Shown here in pieces: positions 1 to 8,552 of a stretch of DNA of 64,000 bases. The notes below the pieces were generated by a model. The model did no database searches and was not told the DNA's origin. It saw nothing but the letters and a program-made list of their open reading frames with translations. Origin of the DNA: MED-G17 sp963991985 (lineage in GTDB: Bacteria; Bacteroidota; Bacteroidia; NS11-12g; UBA9320); the NCBI GenBank assembly GCA_963991985.1, contig CAXDRX010000006.1, positions 1 through 64,000 of the forward strand, given 5' to 3'. The translations under genes were made by a program, and so were the position numbers. Each line of letters opens with the position of its first letter. Position 1 is the stretch's first letter.

Positions 1-613
1 CTATAAAACCCTTTGTGTCCAAACGGCTGACATTTTTATAATAAGCTCTTATGCCTGCGCAATAGTGCTTTTTTTCTACTGCAAAGTCGTGTGTTTTGCG
101 CGCCCAGGCAGATTGCGCTCCGACAGAGCTGACCATAAGCTTCGATGAAAATTGGAATCGATTGGTTTGAATTTCCCAACCATTCTTTACTCTTTTTGAT
201 GCCAAGACCTTCGTATTTTCGATCAAATTGTCTTTGACTTTCGATGCCAAAAAAGCATCAAAATCAAAACGTTTTGCAATAAATCCAGGAGCATGTTTTT
301 TGGTTGAGTTCTCGACCCGAAATGGAACTTTTAATTCTTTTCCATTGGGCGCTCCAAAAATTACCCCATTAGAGGGCAAAAATAATTGGCCAAAATTTTG
401 AATTTCTGATATCCATGAAGGGTTCGTTTTCCGAAAAAAATCCAAAACCTTACCACTTAAAGCATCACCACAAATTTTATCTCGCGGGAAAGTATCTTTC
501 TCAAGCAAATAATGGTCTATTCCCATTTTAGAAAGGTAAATCGAGGTAGCGCAACCGGCAGGTCCTGCGCCAACAACAACCACATCTGTTTTTTTCAATC
601 TTTGGTTCGTCAA
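1..613 (-). CDS. FAD-dependent oxidoreductase, geranylgeranyl reductase family (partial, C-terminus outside window)
   Basis: Reading leftward, an open frame runs from about 613 off the left edge, so only the N-terminal ~204 residues are present. Near its start is an FAD-binding Rossmann motif, VVVVGAGPAGCATS, and about 35 residues later RDKICGDALSGK, the CGD segment typical of geranylgeranyl-reductase-type flavoproteins. Family members reduce isoprenoid chains or act as monooxygenase-like flavoenzymes; the substrate cannot be told here. No ATG precedes the motif; TTG at 613 (or the TTG five codons later) is the likely start. It begins 5 bases after the stop of the FG-GAP gene, so the two are probably cotranscribed. 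Confidence 0.8.
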   Translation of the reverse strand, partial: MTNQRLKKTDVVVVGAGPAGCATSIYLSKMGIDHYLLEKDTFPRDKICGDALSGKVLDFFRKTNPSWISEIQNFGQLFLPSNGVIFGAPNGKELKVPFRVENSTKKHAPGFIAKRFDFDAFLASKVKDNLIENTKVLASKRVKNGWEIQTNRFQFSSKLMVSSVGAQSAWARKTHDFAVEKKHYCAGIRAYYKNVSRLDTKGFI

Positions 614-618
614 ACTAG

Positions 619-2850
619 CTAATGTTGGTTGATAACCAATTTTTTAACATAACTTTTTCCGTCTGTCAAAATTTTTAGAAGATAAATACCATTTTCCAAA
701 TGGTTTTCATTTATCTCCTGATCAAATAATGTTTTTATTTCTGTAACTTTTTGTCCGTTCATAGAAAAAATACAATAAGTTGTTGTATGTCCATTTTTTG
801 GCAGACCTTCTATTTTGACCTCGCCATTGCTAGGATTTGGATAAAGCTTAATAGATGATTTTTTTATCTTTTGAATTCCTATCGTGTCATATTTGCATTT
901 GCCCATGAGTAGATTTATCCCACCACGAGCATGACCAAGAACCAAATCTAAACATCCGTCATTGTTTATATCTCCCAAAGCGGGATGTGAGTTCCATCCA
1001 AAATCAAGTTTTACAGGATTTGAATCTGATGAAAAATAAATCTGACCTGTATCCGAAAAAAGATTTCCTGAGGCGGAACCACTAAGAAAATAAGTGCTGT
1101 CTTTTATCCTAAACAAAGTAGGGCTAGAATATCCTTCGCTCGCATATCCTGGAGGGTTGACATCCGTTCTAAATTCATTCACATAAACATCAAACATACT
1201 GTCATTCAGCCATTCAAAATTTGGCACTTCCAAAGTCCCATTATTTTCAAAATAATTGATATTGCCTCCATACTCACCGACGAACAAATCAAGACGATTG
1301 TCTTGGTTAAAATCATAAAAAGCAGGTGTTGATGCCCAACCAATTTCAATATTTTTCCAATGGGTATCCCTTAATTCAAACTGAGCACTGAATGAATCTC
1401 CAATATTTTCAAAAAACCACAAATCTCCTTGCTTTCTGCCCATGAGCATATCTGGGTCCCCATCATTGTCGATATCTCCGAAGGTCACCGACATTTTTTG
1501 AATCCCATGCTTAGAGAGTGCTGCAAAATCTTGGTCTACGACCCTAAAATATGTCGTTTCGCCTACACTTGAATTGACCAACAAGGTCAATCTGTCGCTA
1601 CTATCTTTGGTAAGTCCATAATCACCGTTGTTTGCCACGACCATATCCAAATCACCATCCCCATCAATATCAACCAAAGATGGTTTTGAATAAGCACCAA
1701 AATCAAGTATTTCATCGGTCAGAAAAGGAATTGACTTTTCAAAAGAGAAACCATTTTCAAGCAAATTGGAAAAACATATGACCTGATTTTTTTCATGAAA
1801 AATTCCTGAACTTTTGTCTGAAAGATTTACTGTTACCACCAAATCCATTGTATTGTTGTGATCTACATCAATCAAATAGGCCGCAGGAAAAGTTTCCATT
1901 TCGGCTCGATCATCTAAAAATGGGAAAAGCGTATCATAGGCGATCATGGAGTCGTATTTCAGAGAAAAATCAGCCTTCCCATTCTCAAGATAAATTAGAT
2001 TGCCAAAACCTGCGTTACCCAACAAGAGATCATTGTCTCCATCCGAATCATAATCAAAGGTTAGCAAAGAGCTACCACCCACATGTTTTTTGTATCGGTA
2101 AGCCGAACCGGGACAAAACATACCTCTTTGTAAATTGATGGTGTTTGTTGATGAACCTTCTTCAAAATTACCCCAGCAATCGTCAGGGAGCTCATAGCTA
2201 AGTTTTTCTAAACCAAGCTGATTTTCTTTGGTATTGTTCAAAAAATATTGGATCCCCTGACCAAAAGTATTTAAGGCCAAAATGTCTATATCTCCATCTT
2301 CGTCCAGATCCGAAATATCTGGGATATTCAATTTACCTACTTCTATTCCGTTTGAGTCAAGAGGTGGTGGATAGAAGTTGTACGACTGAATATTGTCATC
2401 TACCAGTTTTAGTTTAATTTTTTCTCCAAAAGAGCTTACGTTTTTATACACACCTATGGAGAAAGTAGATTTAAAAAAGAGATCCAACAAGCCATCGCCA
2501 TTGTAATCTCTGAACAAGGCAAAACCCTCTTTAACCTGGGGAAGATCTGCAATGTATTGAGGAGCAAAAACCCATGAGGTATCCGTGCCCAAAAATGTCG
2601 AAAAACAATGACAAGTTCTATCGTAAATGACCAAGTCTTTTTGGCCATCATTGTTGAGATCCAAATGCGAAAATTGTGGCTGATTCATACCTCCAGCAAA
2701 ACCATTCTTCATTAACTTATTGTTGATATTGTATACCTTGACCTTTTGATAAGCTTCTTCAAATTGATATTGATTTTGAGCAGTTATGGAGCAGGTCCAA
2801 AACAAGACAAAAACGAGTATTGTGGTTTGAATGGGTGTATTTATTTTCAT
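619..2850 (-). CDS. Secreted FG-GAP/VCBS-repeat protein with T9SS sorting domain
   Basis: 743 residues if started at ATG 2850, which gives a clean signal peptide (MKINTPIQTTILVFVLFW..SITAQ); the frame is open to 2901 but that extension runs into murF. The body holds about nine calcium-loop-like FG-GAP/VCBS repeats, such as LDLNNDGQKDL, RDYNGDGLLDL, DIDGDGDLDM, DIDNDGDPDM and DINNDGCLDL, which normally build a beta-propeller. The last ~75 residues (LYPNPSNGEVKIEGL through SYVKKLVI) are a type A type IX secretion sorting domain. The protein is therefore predicted to be exported through the outer membrane and released or anchored at the surface. Ligand unknown; adhesion is a guess. It is divergent from murF with 24 bases between starts. 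Confidence 0.88.
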   Translation of the reverse strand: MKINTPIQTTILVFVLFWTCSITAQNQYQFEEAYQKVKVYNINNKLMKNGFAGGMNQPQFSHLDLNNDGQKDLVIYDRTCHCFSTFLGTDTSWVFAPQYIADLPQVKEGFALFRDYNGDGLLDLFFKSTFSIGVYKNVSSFGEKIKLKLVDDNIQSYNFYPPPLDSNGIEVGKLNIPDISDLDEDGDIDILALNTFGQGIQYFLNNTKENQLGLEKLSYELPDDCWGNFEEGSSTNTINLQRGMFCPGSAYRYKKHVGGSSLLTFDYDSDGDNDLLLGNAGFGNLIYLENGKADFSLKYDSMIAYDTLFPFLDDRAEMETFPAAYLIDVDHNNTMDLVVTVNLSDKSSGIFHEKNQVICFSNLLENGFSFEKSIPFLTDEILDFGAYSKPSLVDIDGDGDLDMVVANNGDYGLTKDSSDRLTLLVNSSVGETTYFRVVDQDFAALSKHGIQKMSVTFGDIDNDGDPDMLMGRKQGDLWFFENIGDSFSAQFELRDTHWKNIEIGWASTPAFYDFNQDNRLDLFVGEYGGNINYFENNGTLEVPNFEWLNDSMFDVYVNEFRTDVNPPGYASEGYSSPTLFRIKDSTYFLSGSASGNLFSDTGQIYFSSDSNPVKLDFGWNSHPALGDINNDGCLDLVLGHARGGINLLMGKCKYDTIGIQKIKKSSIKLYPNPSNGEVKIEGLPKNGHTTTYCIFSMNGQKVTEIKTLFDQEINENHLENGIYLLKILTDGKSYVKKLVINQH

Positions 2851-2874
2851 TTTTTGGTTTTTTTTGTTCCGAGA

Positions 2875-4134
2875 ATGTCCAAAGAATCGGTATTTCAACA
2901 TATTCTAGAACATAATGGTAAAGTTACAACAGACACAAGAAAAATTCAAAAAGGAGATATCTTTTTTGCTTTAAAGGGGCCCCGATTCAATGGAAACTTT
3001 TACGCAGAAGAAGCAATAAAAAAAGGGTGCGCATTTGCTGTTGTAGATGAAATATCCCAAGAGCCATCTGAAAAAATTGTTCTCGTAGAGAATGTTCTAG
3101 TTTTTTTACAAAATCTAGCCAGGGAATTTCGAAAAAAATTTGACATTCCAGTGATTGCTATTGGAGGAAGCAATGGAAAAACCACCACAAAAGAGCTTTT
3201 GTCCCGAGTGCTTTCAACCAAATTTAAGGTACATAAAACAATAAAAAATTTCAATAATCATATTGGTGTGCCGCTCACTTTATTGAGCATGCCAAAGGAC
3301 ACAGAAATGGCTATCGTCGAGTTGGGCACCAACTCACCAGGCGAAATTGCACATTTATGCAAAATTACAGAACCCAATTTTGGTCTTATTACCAATATTG
3401 GGAAGGAGCATTTGGCGGGATTTGGTTCTCTTGAAAACGTTGCAAAAGAAGAAAGTGAGTTGTTTTTGTGGTTGCACAAAAAAAATGGTATTGCATTTGT
3501 AGATGGGGAAAACGAATGGCTCATGAGAATGAGCAGATCTTTAAAAAATAGAGTGGTATTTCCTGATGATTTTTCTTGGCAAATTGAAAATGTTCAATTA
3601 ATGCCAAGCATTACATTTGGCCTCAACCATATCCTTTTTAAAAGTCATCTAATGGGTGATTATAATTTTTCCAATATAAAAAGTGCAATGGGTATTGGCT
3701 CTTTTTTTAAAGTATCACTCCAGCAAATGCAGAAAGCGATTGAATCATTTAAGCCCAAAGACAAAAGATCCCAATGGACAACTTGGAACGACAACAAAGT
3801 TCTTTTGGATTGTTACAATGCCAATCCAAGCAGCATGGAACTGGCCATAAAAAACTTTTCCAAGATCAAAGAAGAGAAAATGCTGATTTTGGGAGATATG
3901 TTTGAATTGGGGAAATTTGAAACTGATGAGCATCAATCCATTGTAGACCTTTGTATTGACCTTCATTTTGATGATGTAATTCTAATTGGAAATCGATTCG
4001 GTCGATGTCGTCACGGTTTTACTCATTATACCAAAACTGAAGAACTGGACTTAAGTAAATTGAATATTCACCAAAAGCATATTTTAATCAAAGGTAGTAG
4101 AAGTATGCACCTAGAATCTTTGATTAATCTTTAG
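2875..4134 (+). CDS. murF: UDP-N-acetylmuramoyl-tripeptide--D-alanyl-D-alanine ligase
   Basis: Mur ligase of 419 residues that adds D-Ala-D-Ala to the UDP-MurNAc-tripeptide, the last cytoplasmic step of peptidoglycan precursor assembly. Seen: N-terminal substrate domain (VTTDTRKIQKGDIFFAL near residue 18), ATP-binding P-loop GGSNGKTTTK at about 97-106, NNHIGVPLTLL, the central ELGTNSPGEI segment, and the C-terminal DCYNANPSSM and LGDMFELG motifs. Start chosen at ATG 2875 because upstream codons are unrelated to MurF. It is isolated from other mur/fts genes. Its 3' end overlaps the convergent GNAT-like gene by 11 bases. Confidence 0.95.
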   Translation: MSKESVFQHILEHNGKVTTDTRKIQKGDIFFALKGPRFNGNFYAEEAIKKGCAFAVVDEISQEPSEKIVLVENVLVFLQNLAREFRKKFDIPVIAIGGSNGKTTTKELLSRVLSTKFKVHKTIKNFNNHIGVPLTLLSMPKDTEMAIVELGTNSPGEIAHLCKITEPNFGLITNIGKEHLAGFGSLENVAKEESELFLWLHKKNGIAFVDGENEWLMRMSRSLKNRVVFPDDFSWQIENVQLMPSITFGLNHILFKSHLMGDYNFSNIKSAMGIGSFFKVSLQQMQKAIESFKPKDKRSQWTTWNDNKVLLDCYNANPSSMELAIKNFSKIKEEKMLILGDMFELGKFETDEHQSIVDLCIDLHFDDVILIGNRFGRCRHGFTHYTKTEELDLSKLNIHQKHILIKGSRSMHLESLINL

Positions 4135-5245
4135 AAAGTAGCTTCTCAAAAGTGAAATGGGTCTTTGTTTTTTTAACACCCAATTTTTCAAACAACTTCA
4201 ACATTCGTGGATTAAAATCACCAACCCATGCCAATTCTGAAGATTTTATATGTGGGTCTTTCACCAAACTTTCGTACAATCTAAAAATCATGGCATAAGC
4301 AACTCCTTTGCCTTGAAAGCCAGGGACTACACCAAATATAATTCCTCGAATTCTATCTATTTTGGTCGATCTCCGGAACCACAAAAATTTAATTTTTCCA
4401 AAAAGGTTTAAATTACCTTTCAACTTTTTAAAAATTTGGTTGACATCGATTACCGAAAGATAAAAGCCTACAGGAACATCCGACACATAAGCAAACAAGA
4501 GAATTTCTTCTTTTAAAATTGCTTTCATAGATTTAAATAATGATGCAATTCTTTTTTCAGAAAGCGGAACGAAATGCTCGTGCTCTTTCCAGGCTTCATT
4601 ATAGATTTTATAGAAATCTTTGACGTATTTTTTTAGTTGGGATTTTTGAAATGGTCTTATTTCTAATCCATCTATTTGATTTGCTTTTTTTGCTACTTGA
4701 CCAAATTTCTCACCATCAAAATCAACAATATGCATTTCGCTCGTATTTTGCTCAATTACCTTTTCATAACCATTGTTTGTAAAAAACGATTTGTAATAAG
4801 GCGGATTGTAATTTTCTTGGAAGCTGGGCCTTTGGAATCCTTCAACCAACAAACCCCAAAACTTATCTCTTTCGCCAAAGTTGATTGGTGCTTGCAACCT
4901 ACTTTTTCCCTGGCTCAAAATCCATTTTTCTGCTACTTCTAACAACATCTTTGCGTGCTTTTCATTTTCGGTAGATTCAAAAAATCCTAGACCTCCATAT
5001 GATCTATCATTCCACACAAATGCTGCTACTCTGCCTACCGGTATTGCCCCTTTATATAAAACCCATCTAATGGCATTGCCTTTGGTAAATTGTAAATTCT
5101 TGTTCGGGACAAATATTCTTTCCACATCTTGTTTTAAATGAGGAATCCATTCCTGATCGTTTTTATAGACCAAAAAGGGGACTTTATGAAAATCAGCTTT
5201 TTGCTTTTTAGATTCTACAACTTTTAAATGGAGTTTGCCCGCCAT
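4124..5245 (-). CDS. GNAT-fold N-acyltransferase-like protein (YghO-like)
   Basis: 373 residues, soluble, no signal peptide. The C-terminal half looks like an acyl-CoA N-acyltransferase fold: a strand LLFAYVSDVPVGFYLSVIDV followed by RGIIFGVVPGFQGKGVAYAMI, whose GxxPxxQGKGV part resembles the acetyl-CoA pyrophosphate loop, and a late ELAWVGDFNPRMLKLFEKLG helix. The N-terminal half (FLVYKNDQEWIPHLKQD...GRVAAF) resembles the conserved N-terminus of a family of ~370-residue proteins common in Bacteroidota and related to E. coli YghO. Acceptor unknown. Convergent with murF; divergent from the efflux adaptor across 125 bases. Confidence 0.65.
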   Translation of the reverse strand: MAGKLHLKVVESKKQKADFHKVPFLVYKNDQEWIPHLKQDVERIFVPNKNLQFTKGNAIRWVLYKGAIPVGRVAAFVWNDRSYGGLGFFESTENEKHAKMLLEVAEKWILSQGKSRLQAPINFGERDKFWGLLVEGFQRPSFQENYNPPYYKSFFTNNGYEKVIEQNTSEMHIVDFDGEKFGQVAKKANQIDGLEIRPFQKSQLKKYVKDFYKIYNEAWKEHEHFVPLSEKRIASLFKSMKAILKEEILLFAYVSDVPVGFYLSVIDVNQIFKKLKGNLNLFGKIKFLWFRRSTKIDRIRGIIFGVVPGFQGKGVAYAMIFRLYESLVKDPHIKSSELAWVGDFNPRMLKLFEKLGVKKTKTHFTFEKLLSKD

Positions 5246-5300
5246 AAGTTAGCTTAGCAAAATAAGCGAAACATTATGGAAGCATTTTGCTTTGCTTCAA

Positions 5301-5308
5301 TAAATTTG
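5301..5308 (+). promoter_or_regulatory. Candidate Bacteroidota -7 box (TAAATTTG)
   Basis: A perfect match to TAnnTTTG lies 62 bases before the efflux adaptor's ATG in the 125-base divergent spacer 5246-5370. No convincing -33 TTTG sits 17-21 bases upstream, so this is only a candidate. Nothing else stands out in the spacer. Confidence 0.3.
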
Positions 5309-5370
5309 TGGACATTGAAGGGTCGAAAAGAAGTAGACATCCTTTATTCGGTGCTTAATTATAATTTGAT

Positions 5371-6456
5371 ATGAAAAAAGTCGTAAGAATAGGTTTGATT
5401 ATCCTTATGTTGTCACTGTTTGCAGTGACACTGATTTATTTAAAGCGAAAATCCATGGAGAAGCCCGTCGTTTATCAAATTGTTCAGGCTTCTCAAAATA
5501 CCATTGTTAAAAAAACTGTAGCAACAGGTAAAGTTCAACCTGAAAACGAAATTGAAATAAAGCCCAATGTATCAGGAATTGTTGAAAAACTATTTGTTGA
5601 GCCTGGCGATCTTGTTCAAATTGGCGACCTGATTGCCAAAATAAAAATTATCCCAAATGTAGCCAGTTTAAACAACGCCGAAAATCGTTTAAATCAAGCC
5701 AAAATTGCCCTGAAAAATGCAAAAAGGCAACTGAATCGTTCGCAAAGTCTATTTGAAAATAAAGTTGTCTCCCAACAACAACTAGAGTTGGATGAACTTG
5801 CTTTCAAACAAGCAAAACAAGAGCTTGAAGGAGCTCAAAATGCATTACAGATCATTCAAAAAGGAAGTGCCTCAAAACTTGGAAAATCCAATAACACACT
5901 CATCAAAAGCACCATTGCTGGAATGGTTTTGGATGTACCGGTGGAAAAAGGAAACTCAGTTATTGAAGCGAATAATTTCAATCCTGGGACTACCATTGCA
6001 TTTGTAGCGGATATGGGTGAAATGATTTTTGATGGAAAAGTAGACGAAAGTGAAGTAGGAAAGTTAACCCTTGGCATGGATATAATACTAACCATTGGTG
6101 CCATTGAAAATGAAACTTTTAAAGGGAAATTAAAGTACATTGCCCCCAAAGGAGTGTTGGATCAAGGGGCTGTTCAGTTTCAAGTTAAGGCATCTATAAA
6201 GCAAAAAGAAAATGTATTCATAAGGGCGGGTTACAGTGCAAATGCAGACATTGTACTAGAGAAAAGGGAAAACGTATGGGCGATTCCTGAAAGTGTTTTA
6301 CATTTTGAATCGAACAAAACTTATGTCTTTGAGGAACTAGCCGAACAGGAGTTTAAAAAAAAGGAGGTCGTACTCGGTCTGAGCAATGGGATAATGGTAG
6401 AAGTTATCCAGGGAATAGACTCCTCACATCGCCTTCGAGGCAATCCAATTCCCTAA
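5371..6456 (+). CDS. Efflux RND/MacA-type periplasmic adaptor (HlyD family)
   Basis: Membrane-fusion protein of 361 residues linking an inner-membrane exporter to an outer-membrane channel. Seen: N-terminal membrane anchor at residues 5-24 (VVRIGLIILMLSLFAVTLIYL), first lipoyl half-motif (KPNVSGIVEKLFVEPGDLVQIGD), an alanine/lysine/glutamine-rich coiled-coil hairpin at about 100-165, second lipoyl half (TIAGMVLDVPVEKGNSV), then the beta-barrel and membrane-proximal domain. The size and single anchor fit the MacA subgroup. No permease or TolC homologue is adjacent; a MacB-like ATPase lies 3.4 kb away at 9839 on the other strand but is in a different operon. Its stop interlocks with that of the next gene (CTAA). 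Confidence 0.87.
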   Translation: MKKVVRIGLIILMLSLFAVTLIYLKRKSMEKPVVYQIVQASQNTIVKKTVATGKVQPENEIEIKPNVSGIVEKLFVEPGDLVQIGDLIAKIKIIPNVASLNNAENRLNQAKIALKNAKRQLNRSQSLFENKVVSQQQLELDELAFKQAKQELEGAQNALQIIQKGSASKLGKSNNTLIKSTIAGMVLDVPVEKGNSVIEANNFNPGTTIAFVADMGEMIFDGKVDESEVGKLTLGMDIILTIGAIENETFKGKLKYIAPKGVLDQGAVQFQVKASIKQKENVFIRAGYSANADIVLEKRENVWAIPESVLHFESNKTYVFEELAEQEFKKKEVVLGLSNGIMVEVIQGIDSSHRLRGNPIP

Positions 6457-6737
6457 CGTTTAGAAATTTTATTTTGGCTTATAACTTTTTGGGATTTACT
6501 TTTAAAACGCGTTGATTCTTCGTGGCGTTTTGCACTGTGTTTGGTTTTCCGGTTTTGTACTCTTTTGCGCCACATCCTAAAACTACTTTTTTTCATTTCG
6601 CTGCGCATAATTTCAATGACCATTTGTTCTTTTATACCAAATTGAAGTTCGATGGCATCAAAGGGGGTTCTGTCTTCCCATGCCATTTCCACAATCCGAT
6701 CAAGATCCTGTTGAGAAAATTCAATTTTCTTTTTCAT
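6453..6737 (-). CDS. DUF2805/TIGR03643 family small protein
   Basis: 94 residues from ATG 6737 (MKKKIEFSQQDLDRIVEMAW...). The segment MAWEDRTPFDAIELQFGIKEQMVIEIMR looks like a helix-turn-helix and matches the conserved core of the TIGR03643/DUF2805 family, whose function is not known. The tail is strongly basic (RKRVQNRKTKHSAKRHEES), suggesting nucleic-acid binding. Its first 17 bases overlap the end of the upstream 135-residue gene, so the two are probably translationally coupled. An in-frame start six codons earlier is possible but lies deeper in that gene. Confidence 0.72.
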   Translation of the reverse strand: MKKKIEFSQQDLDRIVEMAWEDRTPFDAIELQFGIKEQMVIEIMRSEMKKSSFRMWRKRVQNRKTKHSAKRHEESTRFKSKSQKVISQNKISKR

Positions 6738-7128
6738 ACTTTGCCTTCGCTTCAAGTATTTTTTTTAGAAAATGTAATGGAGAATTATTGAGGCTTCCGA
6801 TGGTCAAACTGTGGCCTTGCGCATGTATACTAGAATGTTTTGATTTAAAAATAGTTAAATGATAAAACGGAATGCACCAAGCCCAAGTTTGGTATTTTTT
6901 ATTAAAAAAAACTATGATCCCTTTGGGGCGTATTTCAATATTAACATAGCTGATGTAGGGTTTCGGATGGATAAATTCCAATAAACCGACACTAACATTT
7001 TGAACAATAAACCTAGAGCTACCAACACCTTTCCTTTTTACCTTTTGAAAAAAGGAGTACTTTTTCCCTAATAAATGGTTCATTTCCAGAGAAACTTTCT
7101 TGTCGGTGTACGTAGTCTTAAAAATCAA
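6721..7128 (-). CDS. Conserved hypothetical protein, 135 aa
   Basis: I do not recognise the family. The 135-residue sequence is mixed alpha/beta with no signal peptide or membrane segment and rich in hydrophobic strands: VGLLEFIHPKPYISYVNIEI, GIIVFFNKKYQTWAWCIPFYHLTIF. It ends in a lysine-rich helix (HFLKKILEAKAKYEKEN). It reads like a small DUF whose members have a PH-like or beta-sandwich core, but that is only an impression. The start is either ATG 7128 or the ATG at residue 16 (MNHLLGKKYSFFQ). Coupling to the DUF2805 gene through a 17-base overlap argues that it is real. Confidence 0.6.
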   Translation of the reverse strand: MIFKTTYTDKKVSLEMNHLLGKKYSFFQKVKRKGVGSSRFIVQNVSVGLLEFIHPKPYISYVNIEIRPKGIIVFFNKKYQTWAWCIPFYHLTIFKSKHSSIHAQGHSLTIGSLNNSPLHFLKKILEAKAKYEKEN

Positions 7129-7186
7129 TCATTAAGAAAACAATCTATTCAAGGAAATAGATTTTCAAAAAAAAATTAGAATCAAA

Positions 7187-7227
7187 TCAAAATAATAAAA
7201 AGGAAGACCAATTCAACTCTAGTCTTC
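7187..7227 (-). terminator. Rho-independent-like terminator overlapping a stop codon
   Basis: Read leftward, GAAGAC (7227-7222) pairs with GTCTTC (7208-7203), followed by CCTTTTTATTATTTTG. The stem's 5' arm contains the last two sense codons of the 96-residue gene and abuts its TAG. The six-pair stem with a 13-base loop plus T-run fits a weak intrinsic terminator. Confidence 0.5.
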
Positions 7228-7509
7228 GGAGACGGAGCTTGCGCCTGATTCTGACGAATCTTTATTGATTTCCTGCTCCTTTATTTCGTTTGTTGCTTTG
7301 GATTTTATTGGTTGAGCAACTTTCTCCTCTTTTTTGATTTTCGAGTCGGTGTCTAAAACGTCATTTATATTACCAATGACTATGCCTGATTCTTTTTTGT
7401 TGGGGGAGGCAACCGAAACTTGTTTGTTTACCAACTTAAGGTTCGCATTCCTTACTTTTGCTCGTGCCTTGTTTTTCTGTCCTTTTCTTTCCAATCTAGT
7501 AACTGCCAT
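7219..7509 (-). CDS. Small basic conserved protein, 96 aa
   Basis: The N-terminus MAVTRLERKGQKNKARAKVR is the recognisable part: a highly basic start shared by short uncharacterised proteins in many Bacteroidota. After residue ~45 it becomes acidic, low-complexity and probably disordered (KIKKEEKVAQPIKS, KEQEINKDSSESG). Function unknown; RNA or ribosome association is a guess from the charge pattern. It is divergent from arginase across a 54-base spacer and has a hairpin terminator at its 3' end, so it is probably monocistronic. Confidence 0.65.
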   Translation of the reverse strand: MAVTRLERKGQKNKARAKVRNANLKLVNKQVSVASPNKKESGIVIGNINDVLDTDSKIKKEEKVAQPIKSKATNEIKEQEINKDSSESGASSVSED

Positions 7510-7563
7510 GACCTTAAAGGATTGCGAAAATAGAACAGAAACAGTGAAAAAAAAATATTAAAA

Positions 7564-8469
7564 ATGTTTAAAAATAAATTTTGGACCAAAACAATCGCAA
7601 ACATGAGCGAACTCGGTGCTGGAACAAGAGGTGCAAGTTTAGGGCTCCAAGCTTTGCAGCTTATTGATAAAGAAAATCGTTTTTTCAGTCAAGTAGAACA
7701 CATACCCAATTCAAACGAGAAAATATTGAATTCATCATTCAAAATGCCTGAGTTAATGTCATCCATTGCTGAAATCAATAAAACAGCATGTGATCGCATC
7801 TCAAAATCGCTCGAAAATCACGCCAGAATTTTGTATATGACGGGAGATCACAGCAATGCAATCGGTGGAATTTGTGGGCTAAAAAAGTACGCTGGACAGC
7901 AACCCATCGGCGTTGTATGGATCGATGCTCATGGCGATTTACATACCCCACAAACCACTCCCAGCGGCAACCTGCATGGTATGCCTTTAGGAGCATGCCT
8001 TGATTTAAACAAAATTTCAAATCCCCATGCATGGGGAAAACTCACTTCTATTTCTGGTCATTCCCCTGCCCTCTCTCCTGAAGATATCAGATTCATTGGG
8101 ATCCGTGATTTAGAAAAAATTGAATGGGATGAGATTGAGAAAAACAATATGCACTTCAAAAGTGTCTCCGATGTGAGAAATATTGGGGCATGCCAAATGG
8201 CGGAAAAATGTTTGAAGAGTTTATCCAATGTTAATTTCATTTATGTATCTTTTGATGTGGATGCTTTAGATCCAAATATTTCGAGAGGAACCGGCACACC
8301 AGTGAAGAATGGATTTCAACCCAATGAAATTTTAGAAATGTTGAGTGTTTTTTTACAAGAAGATAAAGTAAGAGTACTGGAGATCACAGAAATCAATCCC
8401 CTATTGGACAATAAAAATAAAATGGCCCAAACCATTTTAGAAATGTTGAACAATCTTTCCCAACAATAA
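7564..8469 (+). CDS. rocF: Arginase-family ureohydrolase
   Basis: 301 residues with all the binuclear manganese motifs of the arginase/agmatinase superfamily: GDHS at about 94-97, DAHGD at 121-125, the substrate loop SGNLHGMPLG at 134-143, FDVDALDP at 230-237 and a late EITEIN. The SGNLHGMP loop and EITEINP ending favour arginase (L-arginine to ornithine plus urea) over agmatinase. Start at ATG 7564, where the upstream region is A-rich, as is usual for translation initiation in this phylum. No urease or ornithine gene is nearby. Confidence 0.88.
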   Translation: MFKNKFWTKTIANMSELGAGTRGASLGLQALQLIDKENRFFSQVEHIPNSNEKILNSSFKMPELMSSIAEINKTACDRISKSLENHARILYMTGDHSNAIGGICGLKKYAGQQPIGVVWIDAHGDLHTPQTTPSGNLHGMPLGACLDLNKISNPHAWGKLTSISGHSPALSPEDIRFIGIRDLEKIEWDEIEKNNMHFKSVSDVRNIGACQMAEKCLKSLSNVNFIYVSFDVDALDPNISRGTGTPVKNGFQPNEILEMLSVFLQEDKVRVLEITEINPLLDNKNKMAQTILEMLNNLSQQ

Positions 8470-8552
8470 GTTGTTTAAAAGATTTAGAAGGAAACCTTCA
8501 ACATTATAGCCTCATTTCTGTTCAAAAAATATAATTTCGAACCTCAAGAAAT

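Noticed and set aside
8487..8499. Hairpin GAAGG-AAA-CCTTC before trxA as an intrinsic terminator
   Set aside because: The stem is only 5 pairs and is not followed by a T-run, so it is insufficient as a terminator.
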